Positions 7,975 to 14,757 of a DNA stretch of 24,713 nt are shown in pieces. The stretch is from Lachnospiraceae bacterium (GTDB taxonomy: Bacteria; Bacillota; Clostridia; Lachnospirales; Lachnospiraceae), in assembly GCA_003542935.1 (NCBI GenBank), contig DPJQ01000029.1:5969-30681 (forward strand), read 5' to 3'. Each line of letters begins with the position of its first letter. The stretch's first letter is position 1. The notes beneath the pieces were generated by a model, which was not told where the DNA came from, made no database searches, and saw only the letters and a list, made by a program, of their open reading frames with translations. Position numbers and translations under genes: made by a program.

Positions 7975-8003
7975 AGTATATCGGAATTTCAGGCGGCGGT
8001 CAA
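7975..8003 (-). promoter_or_regulatory. promoter of the pseudouridine synthase gene
   Basis: On the minus strand TTGACC (7998-8003) and TATACT (7975-7980) are separated by 17 bases, about 54 bases before the TTG start. Confidence 0.75.
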
Positions 8004-8064
8004 CGGCGGTTTCTTTTTGTGTTTGCGACACAAATATAACTGTAGTATTTGGGTTTTGACCATA

Positions 8065-8093
8065 TTTACAGAAAATTTTGTGAATTATATAAT
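8065..8093 (+). promoter_or_regulatory. promoter of the UroD-like/MFS/BenE gene set
   Basis: TTTACA (8065-8070) and a perfect TATAAT (8088-8093) are 17 bases apart. The predicted start near 8100 leaves a leader of about 160 bases before the ATG at 8259. Confidence 0.75.
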
Positions 8094-8099
8094 AATCAC

Positions 8100-8258
8100 A
8101 GAAAACGGGAAAGGTAAACCACAGATTTATCTGTATTTATCTGCCTCGTTTCGGCCGTAAGAACGGCCTGCCATAGAGAACTCAATGCGCGCAGGGTGAT
8201 CGGGTCATGGAAAGCAAAAACCATAAAAAATCATGGAGAAAAAAGGGGGAACTGGATC
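8100..8258 (+). promoter_or_regulatory. long 5' leader with a palindrome and a short hairpin
   Basis: The 7922-8258 gap holds two divergent promoters and this leader. Inside it are the palindrome ACAGAT-TT-ATCTGT (8121-8134) and the hairpin GGCCGT-AAGA-ACGGCC (8153-8168). The palindrome could be an operator lying just downstream of the transcription start. The hairpin has no T tract, so it is not a standard terminator. I recognise no known riboswitch class. Confidence 0.4.
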
Positions 8259-9425
8259 ATGACATCAAGAGAACGCGTGATGACAGCTTTAAACCATAAA
8301 GAACCGGACCGTATACCGCTGGATCTGGGCTCGGGACACGCCTGTAAATTTACAAAATATTTTTACCTGAAACTTCTGGATTATTTTGGGATCACCGATG
8401 AACAGGATCGGCTGGAAATCTGCCAGAAACCGTATCAGCTGGTCTACGCTTCCGATAAAGTGATGGATCTGCTCAAATGTGATGTCCGGAATGCCAGGGT
8501 AAAATATCTGCCGAATCCGGATTTCACCAGTCCGTATATTCAAGAGTGGAGCGATGAGCAGTATTCCTACTACACCAACGATTTCGGCACCACCTATCGT
8601 ATGCCTTTTAAGAATTCCCTGTATTATGACAACTGCGGAACGATTCTCGGGGATGCGGAGGACGAGGAAGACGACGCCAAATTTGTATGGCCCTGTCCGA
8701 GTAAAGTGGATCCGGCCTGCCGCAAGGAACTGGAAGATTATCTGGAAAAAGGTTTTCTGACCACGACCTGCCAGGTGTTCGGCAACGGTTTCCTTCAGAC
8801 CGGTCCCCTGGTTTATGGCTATGAGCACTGGCTGATGCTGCTGGTTTCGGAACCGGAGCGGTGCGAGGCTTTTATCGAGACTCTTTACAACAAAAAGATC
8901 GAGTGGTACACCAATATGTTTGAAGTCTACGACGGCGTGCTGGACGTGACCGCGGAGGCCGACGACTTTGGCGTACAGCTGGGACTGTTCTGCTCCCCGA
9001 CGGTTTTGCGGGAGATGATCTTCCCCTATCATAAAAAGCTGAATGATTTCATCAAGAAATCCCAGCCGGGCATTAAGACGACCCTGCATACCTGCGGTTC
9101 CGTCTACGATGTGATTCCGGATATTATCGCTTCCGGCTATGATTGTCTGAATCCCGTCCAGATTGCGGCGGCGAAGATGGATGCGGCAACGTTGAAAAAA
9201 GAATTCGGCAAAGATATTGTATTTTGGGGCGGCGGAATCAACACCCAGGCCACCCTGCCCAACGGGACTCCGGAGCAATGTCGTGAGGAGACCAAACGGC
9301 TTATAGATACCTTTGCGCCCGGCGGCGGATTCGTATTCTCGCCGGTACATAATATCCAGGACGACGTTCCCATTGAGAATTTCATGGCTATGTGGGAGAC
9401 TTTCCAGGACAATTGTAAATATTGA
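8259..9425 (+). CDS. UroD-superfamily protein (methyltransferase branch), function unknown
   Basis: 388 aa. It has the uroporphyrinogen decarboxylase fold signature (MTSRERVMTALNHKEPDRIP at the start) but is not HemE. H277-T-C279 (LHTCGS) matches the zinc-binding His-x-Cys of the MtaA/CmuA cobalamin- or CoM-methyltransferase branch. Where that branch usually has a later cysteine, this protein has H364 in SPVHNIQ. No corrinoid protein is next to it. The ATG at 8259 is supported by GGGGG nine bases upstream; the longer reading lacks a site. It is the first gene of a set with an MFS carrier, a BenE-type carrier and a CdaR-type regulator, so it probably acts on an imported acid or methylated compound. 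The substrate and whether it methylates, demethylates or decarboxylates are unknown. Confidence 0.85.
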   Translation: MTSRERVMTALNHKEPDRIPLDLGSGHACKFTKYFYLKLLDYFGITDEQDRLEICQKPYQLVYASDKVMDLLKCDVRNARVKYLPNPDFTSPYIQEWSDEQYSYYTNDFGTTYRMPFKNSLYYDNCGTILGDAEDEEDDAKFVWPCPSKVDPACRKELEDYLEKGFLTTTCQVFGNGFLQTGPLVYGYEHWLMLLVSEPERCEAFIETLYNKKIEWYTNMFEVYDGVLDVTAEADDFGVQLGLFCSPTVLREMIFPYHKKLNDFIKKSQPGIKTTLHTCGSVYDVIPDIIASGYDCLNPVQIAAAKMDAATLKKEFGKDIVFWGGGINTQATLPNGTPEQCREETKRLIDTFAPGGGFVFSPVHNIQDDVPIENFMAMWETFQDNCKY

Positions 9426-9462
9426 TCGGGGAAAGGAATAGAGCCATAGAGCGTGTGTGCTT

Positions 9463-9495
9463 GGGGCGTGCGGGTGGGATATGCCTGCATGCCCC
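9463..9495 (+). repeat. 12-bp hairpin between the UroD-like and MFS genes
   Basis: GGGGCGTGCGGG (9463-9474) pairs along its full length with CCTGCATGCCCC (9484-9495), counting two G-U pairs, around a 9-base loop. No T tract follows. It sits 17 bases before the MFS start and may be an RNA processing, stability or partial attenuation element. Confidence 0.6.
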
Positions 9496-9512
9496 GGAAC
9501 AGGAGGGAAAAG

Positions 9513-10868
9513 ATGGAGAAAAACAGTAACAACATATCCGGGAGGCTGGAGAGGCTTCCCGCGTGTTCCGTACAATGGAAACAGTGGCTGTGCCATGAGA
9601 TTTGCTGGATATTGGGATCCGTGGGCCTGGGTACCACCACATTTTGTCTGACCAATATCGCCTCGGAGTACGGATTTGATGCCACTACAAAAGGCCTGGT
9701 GGCTACAGTAGTTTATATCGGCATGTTCCTGGGAGCCACCATATCCGGACTGTTAGCGGATAAGATCGGGCGTAAGAAAATGCTGATCACGGCAATCTGT
9801 CTGTGGTCGGCTACCAGCCTGTTGATCGCCCTTACCAACAGTGTAACATTATTCTGGCCGCTGCGGCTGGTTCTTGGGTTCGGTATGGGCGCGCACTATC
9901 CCTGTACCCAGTCCATGCTGGCGGAACTGTTTCCGGCGAAAACCCGCGGCCGCTGTATCTGCCTTCTGGAGGGCGGTTATCCGCTGGCCTGTATTCTGGC
10001 CGGTATCTATGGCTGGGGCCTGCAGATGTATTTCCCCTGGCGTTCGGTATTTCTGGTTCAGGGTATCGGCGGCCTGTGCGTATTCATCGTGATCTTCCTG
10101 ATTCCGGAATCTGCCAGATGGCATGAGATGAAAGGAAATATGGCTGAGGCGAACCGCATCGTGGGCGTTTATGAGCAGCGGGTGAAGGAATGTACCGGCA
10201 AAGAGCTGGCGCCCATACCGGATCCGATCACAGAAGTGGCTGATAATACAGGCAAGTCGAAATTTGCTCAGTTATTTGAATCAAGGGAGCAGGCCCAGAA
10301 GACCCTGACCATGTGGATCCTGTGGTTTTGCGTACTGTTCGGCCATTACGGCCTAAACACCTGGATCTCCGATCTCCTTGTGGGGAAAGGGTTCGATGTG
10401 GTTAAATCCAACGGTTTTGTGATCCTGATGTACTTGCCGGCTATTCCGGGTTATCTGATCGCCACCTATCTGGTGGAGATCGTTGGACGTAAAAAGATGA
10501 TCTTTTCCTATCTGATCCTGGCGGCAGTATTTTCTTATATGTATGGCGATGCTTCGAGTATGGCTCAGATCATTATCTTTGGCGGGCTTCTGCAGATGTT
10601 CAGTTTCGGAATCTGGTCATTGATCTATACCTACGCGTCGGAGGTGTTCCCGACCCGTATCCGTGGTATCGGCACGGGCACGACATCCTCAGCGGGGCGT
10701 ATGGCTTCCCTGATTGCGCCGACATTATTCGGAGCAATGATGCAGGCGGAAATGCCGCAGATCTATATCTTCGTGCTGGCATCAGTAGTATTTGTGATCG
10801 GCGCGGTGTCTACTTTGGTCTTCGGCACAGAGACAAAGGGCAGGAGTGTGGAGGATATTAATCGGTAA
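9513..10868 (+). CDS. MFS transporter (sugar/organic-acid:H+ symporter type)
   Basis: Twelve-helix secondary transporter of 451 aa in the membrane. The family motif A between helices 2 and 3 is clear (GLLADKIGRKKM), and the equivalent loop of the second half reads VEIVGRKKM. FPTRIRGIGTGT follows about two-thirds through, as in the sugar-porter and aromatic-acid:H+ symporter families. The ATG at 9513 has a perfect AGGAGG six bases before it, so the 20-codon longer reading is rejected. It follows the UroD-like gene by 87 bases and precedes the BenE-type gene by 60 bases in the same direction, making it the likely importer of the UroD-like protein's substrate. Specificity cannot be called beyond a small organic anion or sugar. 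Confidence 0.88.
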   Translation: MEKNSNNISGRLERLPACSVQWKQWLCHEICWILGSVGLGTTTFCLTNIASEYGFDATTKGLVATVVYIGMFLGATISGLLADKIGRKKMLITAICLWSATSLLIALTNSVTLFWPLRLVLGFGMGAHYPCTQSMLAELFPAKTRGRCICLLEGGYPLACILAGIYGWGLQMYFPWRSVFLVQGIGGLCVFIVIFLIPESARWHEMKGNMAEANRIVGVYEQRVKECTGKELAPIPDPITEVADNTGKSKFAQLFESREQAQKTLTMWILWFCVLFGHYGLNTWISDLLVGKGFDVVKSNGFVILMYLPAIPGYLIATYLVEIVGRKKMIFSYLILAAVFSYMYGDASSMAQIIIFGGLLQMFSFGIWSLIYTYASEVFPTRIRGIGTGTTSSAGRMASLIAPTLFGAMMQAEMPQIYIFVLASVVFVIGAVSTLVFGTETKGRSVEDINR

Positions 10869-10928
10869 CGGGCAGTTTGTAGAAGCTGCCATTGAAACAG
10901 AGGTATTTTCATAAAGCGGGGTGATTAT

Positions 10929-12191
10929 GTGGATGATCAATATAAAATCATGGATGGCATAAAAGAATTTCCGAAACATGTACATATCAAAAGTGTGACC
11001 CAGGGACTCGTAACGGGCATTGCCGGCTGGTGTTTTGCCTTGCTGCTCTACGCATATGGTAATGACTGCGGGTGGTCCAGAGAGACAGTGGTTTCCTGGA
11101 TCTTCATTTGCTGGGGGCTGGGATGTCTGAACGGGCTGATCCTCTCCCTGAAATATAAAACGCCGATACCCGGTGCCTGGTCCATTTCCGGCGCAGCCAT
11201 CGCCGTATCCGGAGTGTCTGCCGGGCTCACGCTGCCTCAGTTATGTACAGGATACCTGCTGTCCGGCTTGATCGTCTTTCTCCTGGGGATAAGCGGGATC
11301 GTCAGCAGGGTTATGAAATTTATCCCCATGCCTATCGTCATGGGGATGACGGCGGGATGTCTCTTCAAATTCGGGACAAACATCGTACTGTATATTTTCA
11401 ACTGGTCCTCGGATCTCTCGGTAATGACGAACATCCAGCTGCTCATCATTGCCCTGTTGTCCATCGGAGCGTGGGTGGTGTTTACAAGGCTGAAGATCCC
11501 GGCCATTCCGCCGGTGCTGGCGGCACTTTTTGTGGTAGTGGCCGGGGTGCTGATCTGTGGTCTCTATGATACCAGTGCGCTGGCGGGGCTGAAATGGAGC
11601 GGTCCCCGGTTTGTCGGTTATTCCTTTAGAGATCTGGGGAAAGTATTCATTTCCATTACGATACCGCTGACTCTGCTGGTCATCGGGGCGGAGAATACCC
11701 AGGCCGTGGGGGTTCTGCAGGGACAGGGCTATGAGGTTCCGGTAAAAGCCATGACCGTGATGTCGGGAATCGGCGGTGTGCTGGCATCCCTTTTTGGAGG
11801 CCATAATGCCAATATTGCCGGGCCGATGACCGCCATGACGGCGTCCCCGGAGTCCGGCCCTAAGGAAGATCGTTATGCAGCGGCTGTCATCTGTATGGCC
11901 TTTACTTCCCTTGTGGCGATTTTTGCCAGTATAGTCGTGCCTTTTTTGGACACGCTGCCTATTAACCTGATCTATATTATCGGAGGGCTGTCCCTGATCG
12001 GCGTGATCCGCAGTTCGCTGCAGGACGCTTTCCGCTCAGAGCGGTTCCAGCTCTCGGCAGTCATCGCTTTTATTGTCGCGTTATCGCAGATTTCTTTTTT
12101 AGGCATAGGTTCGGCCTTTTGGTCGTTGTTGATTGGTGTTATTATAGCGGCAGTAGTTGAAACGGAGGACTTGAAAGAAAACCGCCGCTGA
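10929..12191 (+). CDS. BenE-family transporter (benzoate:H+ symporter family)
   Basis: Integral membrane carrier of 420 aa with about 12 hydrophobic segments. It fits BenE by length and by the motifs TPIPGAWS near residue 80, FIPMPIVMGMTAG near 140, and GGHNANIAGPMTAM in the second half. Characterised BenE proteins import benzoate with protons, but in anaerobic Firmicutes the substrate is not established. The start is GTG at 10929 with GGGGTGAT upstream. It is the third gene of the UroD-like/MFS set, and a hairpin terminator lies just beyond its end, before the CdaR-type gene. Two unrelated secondary carriers in one set suggests either two related substrates or import of substrate and export of product. 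Confidence 0.87.
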   Translation: MDDQYKIMDGIKEFPKHVHIKSVTQGLVTGIAGWCFALLLYAYGNDCGWSRETVVSWIFICWGLGCLNGLILSLKYKTPIPGAWSISGAAIAVSGVSAGLTLPQLCTGYLLSGLIVFLLGISGIVSRVMKFIPMPIVMGMTAGCLFKFGTNIVLYIFNWSSDLSVMTNIQLLIIALLSIGAWVVFTRLKIPAIPPVLAALFVVVAGVLICGLYDTSALAGLKWSGPRFVGYSFRDLGKVFISITIPLTLLVIGAENTQAVGVLQGQGYEVPVKAMTVMSGIGGVLASLFGGHNANIAGPMTAMTASPESGPKEDRYAAAVICMAFTSLVAIFASIVVPFLDTLPINLIYIIGGLSLIGVIRSSLQDAFRSERFQLSAVIAFIVALSQISFLGIGSAFWSLLIGVIIAAVVETEDLKENRR

Positions 12192-12232
12192 TGAGGTGGA
12201 TTTTCGTGCTTTTTACGCGTTGGGTATTTTTT

Positions 12233-12264
12233 GAGAAGGCCGTTTTTGCGGCCTTCTCTGTTTT
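12233..12264 (+). terminator. intrinsic terminator or attenuator between the BenE and CdaR-type genes
   Basis: GAGAAGGCCG (12233-12242) and CGGCCTTCTC (12249-12258) form a perfect 10-bp stem with a 6-base loop, followed by TGTTTT. It stands 41 bases after the BenE stop and immediately before the CdaR ribosome binding site, so it would reduce read-through into the regulator. Confidence 0.8.
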
Positions 12265-12277
12265 GGGAGGGGCTTGT

Positions 12278-13429
12278 ATGATATCTCAGATGTTTGCCAG
12301 TAAATTCATTGAAAACAGCCGCCAGTATAATGATTATAATTTCATCATCATCAATATAGATGGGATCATCATCGCCGCGACAGAAAAGGACAGGATTGGT
12401 AATTTCCATGAGGCATCCTATCGGATGATGGTAAATAAGGAAAAGATAGCAATCGTGGAGGTGGAGGATATTCCCCGGTATGTGGGGGTGAAATGCGGCG
12501 TGGATATGCCGATTCTGTACAAACATGAAGCGGTGGGCGCCATCGGGATCACGGGTATCCCCGCGGAAGTGAAGGATGTGCTCTCCATGGCCAGAATGAG
12601 TATCGAGACCATGCTGGAGTATGAATTTTACAAAGATGATCTGGCCCGCAAGCGGGGGAACAGGAAACGATTTTGGGAAATGCTGATCGACGGCGACAAA
12701 CGCCATGCGGACGAGCTGATCCGCTATACCATTGAAAACGGCTACGAGCCCCATCGGTACAGGGTGGCCATTCTGATCGAGATTAAAGATCGGAAGCTGT
12801 CTTTCTCATCCTTTGCCGATATACTCTGTGCCTCCGGGCTTTTGAACCGGGAGGATATACTTCTCCATGTGGAGGAGAAGGGATATATCATATTCCGGGA
12901 TATACCCGGGAAAGAAGAGAATCTGTTCCGGGATTACAAAAATATTATCCATATTTTTCTGGTGACGCTGTCCGTTTATTTTCAGCAGATGGGCATTTCC
13001 TTCAAGGCATATATCGGTAGTATCCAAAACCGGATGGAAAACTATTTCTATTCTTATCGGCATTGCCGCTGGATGCAGAAGAGGAATCTCCATCGGGAAT
13101 TTTTTTATGACTATCTGCAGGACTATATCTACGATACCATGCCGCAGACAATCATCGACGGGATCTTTAACGTGGTGGATCCCCTCATGGACAGGGGGAT
13201 GCGGGACAACTATCTTTCCCTGATGCGGACGCTGATGGATAATAATTACAATATGAACGACGCCAGCGCATCGCTGTATATCCATAAAAATACATTCAAT
13301 TTTCGCTTTAATAAAATCAAGGAACATTTCTGCATCTCCCCCATGCAGAACGACAGGGACCGCAAATTTGCCGAGATCCTGTACTATTATCTGGAGCGGG
13401 ATGAGGCGCAGAAAAAGAGCGGAACCTGA
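12278..13429 (+). CDS. CdaR-family (sugar diacid / PucR-like) transcriptional regulator
   Basis: 383 aa cytosolic regulator. The N-terminal part (about 1-125) has the diacid-recognition layout: a start in which a variable stretch precedes IINIDGIIIAAT, then VDMPILYKHEAVGAIGITG. A middle region of about 160-290 resembles the GGDEF-derived domain of the family. The C terminus (about 315-378) is the PucR/CdaR helix-turn-helix, with the usual NMNDASASLYIHKNTFNFR pattern. The ATG at 12278 is chosen for GGGAGGGG just upstream; the 29-codon longer reading would run through the terminator hairpin. It follows the UroD-like/MFS/BenE genes and probably activates them when an organic (di)acid or similar ligand is present, which hints at the chemistry of the pathway. 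Confidence 0.85.
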   Translation: MISQMFASKFIENSRQYNDYNFIIINIDGIIIAATEKDRIGNFHEASYRMMVNKEKIAIVEVEDIPRYVGVKCGVDMPILYKHEAVGAIGITGIPAEVKDVLSMARMSIETMLEYEFYKDDLARKRGNRKRFWEMLIDGDKRHADELIRYTIENGYEPHRYRVAILIEIKDRKLSFSSFADILCASGLLNREDILLHVEEKGYIIFRDIPGKEENLFRDYKNIIHIFLVTLSVYFQQMGISFKAYIGSIQNRMENYFYSYRHCRWMQKRNLHREFFYDYLQDYIYDTMPQTIIDGIFNVVDPLMDRGMRDNYLSLMRTLMDNNYNMNDASASLYIHKNTFNFRFNKIKEHFCISPMQNDRDRKFAEILYYYLERDEAQKKSGT

Positions 13430-13452
13430 CGGAGAGATGTGCATACTCCGGG

Positions 13453-13626
13453 TTACACATATTTTTCTATGACGCAGGAATGGCGCTTTGTCTTTTCACT
13501 GGTCTCCGTATCTACTTCAATGGGTTCGCCGCTGATTAATTTGGCGATATCATCCTGTAGTCCCTCCACATCCAGATCAATATAAGCCAGAAGCGCTTCG
13601 GCGGCGGAGGTTTTTTCCAGTAAGAC
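13453..13626 (-). pseudogene. remnant of an AAA-ATPase-like / PD-(D/E)XK nuclease family gene
   Basis: A 57-codon open stretch with no start codon, bounded upstream by an in-frame stop at 13627-13629. It reads LLEKTSAAEALLAYIDLD, then EGLQDDIAKLISGEP, which resembles the middle of the AAA-ATPase_like (PF09820) plus PDDEXK_9 proteins abundant in Lachnospiraceae. It then jumps to KTKRHSCVIEKYV and stop, which resembles their C-terminal end. The ATPase part and the nuclease core are both missing, so there is an internal deletion as well as a 5' truncation. The match is from memory of the family and should be checked by search. Confidence 0.65.
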
Positions 13627-14097
13627 TTAAATTTTCCGCTGCTGGAGGGGGAAATAGAAGATTACAGTTTCCCCGAGGTCAACGTTCCTTTCGCCAAAGA
13701 AGTGGTGCAGCAGCTTCTGGACGATACGGAGGGGCGGTTTCGGATGTTCAGCATCACAATGGGATATTTCGAACGTCTGTGGAGTTTGTTTTCTATGGAG
13801 GAAGCTCTGGCAAACATGATCACCGATGAAAAGCTGACCATGGAAGTGCTGGACAAGGTGGAAGAGCATCACCACAGGCTGCTGGACACAGTTCTGGATT
13901 ACGATTATGAGGCTGTCTATTTCGGCGACGACTGGGGTCAGCAGAAGGGATTGATCATAGGGCCGAATCTGTGGCGCAAACTGATCAAGTCGGGCGTGGA
14001 TGTGTACAATACGGTGCAGCCGGAGATCCCGGTGGAATACTGTGTTTCGAAATACAGGGGGGATAAAGACACCTTCACGGTGGATCTGTATGTTTAG
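13624..14097 (+). pseudogene. truncated UroD-superfamily gene (third copy in the window)
   Basis: Open for 157 codons from a stop at 13621-13623 to TAG at 14095-14097, without a plausible start. FPLLEGEIEDYSFPEV and YGDD-like YFGDDWGQQKGLIIGPNLWRK are typical of the middle of UroD-superfamily proteins. The N-terminal MTSRERV region and the C-terminal half with His-x-Cys are absent. The last 25 or so residues (from VEYCV onward) do not look like the family and may come from a second rearrangement. It abuts the AAA-ATPase remnant directly with no spacer. It could be the leftover of an inserted or duplicated relative of the intact genes at 8259 and 23383. Confidence 0.7.
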
Positions 14098-14144
14098 CAT
14101 TGGGATATCATGTATGCGGAAAAGAGGGAGGAGTTTTTGCGGAG

Positions 14145-14265
14145 TTATTTATCTCCATAGTGTCCTCGACAATGTGCGATATAGAGCCGCCCGTTATCCA
14201 TGTGGTACACGAGGCGGTCTTTATCGTTGATGCCAGGCATCATCAGACCATATTTTTTCACTCAT
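14145..14265 (-). pseudogene. YoeB/Txe-like toxin gene with internal deletion and frameshift
   Basis: The start overlaps the antitoxin stop in the typical ATGAGTGA arrangement (14258-14265). The first frame reads MSEKIWSDDAWH, a YoeB/Txe-type N terminus, then meets a stop two codons later. The next frame reads INDKDRLVYHMDNGRLYI, then AHCRGHYGDK and stop, a YoeB/Txe-type C terminus with its RLVY and CRGHY features. The whole locus is 121 bases, about half the roughly 255-270 expected, so the central part of the toxin (about 50 codons) is missing. The mRNA interferase should be inactive. Confidence 0.8.
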
Positions 14266-14527
14266 CTTCCACCTCGATAAGTTCGTGCATGGTGCCTTTT
14301 CCGGCTTTTAATTCCTGTACGGATTTGTTCACATAGGCCATGTTGGCCTCCGAGAAAAACGGGTCAGAAGCCTGGGCGATCTCAAACGGGATGCGGTTCT
14401 CGCGTAAAACTGCTTTTACAAACAGATTAATCGCGGTAGATGTATTTAGTCCGACATTGGAACAGAAGGTGTCAAAGCTGGCCTTGTCTTTTTCGTCTAC
14501 CCGTGCGGTCAGGGTTGCCAGTGCCAT
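14258..14527 (-). CDS. RelB/DinJ-family antitoxin, orphaned
   Basis: 89 aa. The N-terminal TLTARVDEKDKASFDTFCSNVGL followed by TSTAINLFVKAVLRE is the ribbon-helix-helix DNA-binding and dimerisation region of RelB/DinJ antitoxins; the C-terminal KGTMHELIEVEDE is the toxin-wrapping tail. The ATG at 14527 is chosen for GGAGATCC upstream over an in-frame ATG six codons earlier. It would bind both its partner toxin and its own promoter, but the toxin gene that follows with an 8-base overlap is broken. The intact frame, promoter and operator-like dyads suggest it may still be expressed, either as a decaying remnant or as protection against a related toxin elsewhere. Confidence 0.88.
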   Translation of the reverse strand: MALATLTARVDEKDKASFDTFCSNVGLNTSTAINLFVKAVLRENRIPFEIAQASDPFFSEANMAYVNKSVQELKAGKGTMHELIEVEDE

Positions 14528-14560
14528 AGAGGGATCTCCTTTCAAATTAAAATTGTAATC

Positions 14561-14595
14561 ATTATAGCACTATTGTGTGCTGATAACAAGCTTGT
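14561..14595 (-). promoter_or_regulatory. antitoxin promoter with operator-like dyads
   Basis: On the minus strand TTGTTA (14584-14589) and a perfect TATAAT (14561-14566) are 17 bases apart. The spacer contains the dyad AGCAC-N6-GTGCT (14566-14581), and the perfect 10-base palindrome ACAAGCTTGT (14586-14595) overlaps the -35. These positions suit autorepression by a ribbon-helix-helix antitoxin. Confidence 0.7.
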
Positions 14596-14683
14596 GATAA
14601 TCGAAACTCTTTTTGCTGATCTTTATCTCATCTTCACCAAATGGACACAGGAACATGATATATATAGACAGGTCATCCTGCAA

Positions 14684-14712
14684 TTGACGGATGCGGGAAA
14701 AAAGTTTAGAAT
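14684..14712 (+). promoter_or_regulatory. promoter of the LTA-synthase-like gene
   Basis: TTGACG (14684-14689) and TAGAAT (14707-14712) are separated by 17 bases, about 45 bases before the TTG start at 14758. Confidence 0.7.
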
Positions 14713-14757
14713 ATAGTCGTTTTTAATATGAACAAACTGTTGGCAGGAGATGAGTGA

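Noticed and set aside
8289..9596. 435-codon minus-strand open frame opposite the UroD-like gene
   Set aside because: It is antisense to a clear family member, with no ribosome binding site or recognisable domain. It reflects the codon use of the real gene.
13430..13452. CGGAG...CTCCG hairpin just after the CdaR-type stop as a terminator
   Set aside because: The stem is only 5 bp with an 11-base loop, and the T tract comes too far downstream.
14101..14160. Plus-strand reading WDIMYAEKREEF... ending at TAG, just after the UroD-like fragment
   Set aside because: It looks protein-like for about 12 residues, but its second half is antisense to the toxin 3' end and it has no start. Possibly the 3' scrap of another gene; not supportable as a feature.
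14594..14716. 40-codon plus-strand open stretch starting GTG ATA ATC between the antitoxin and the LTA-synthase-like gene
   Set aside because: It has no ribosome binding site, overlaps a good promoter (14684-14712), and I recognise no family. Chance or a very old remnant.
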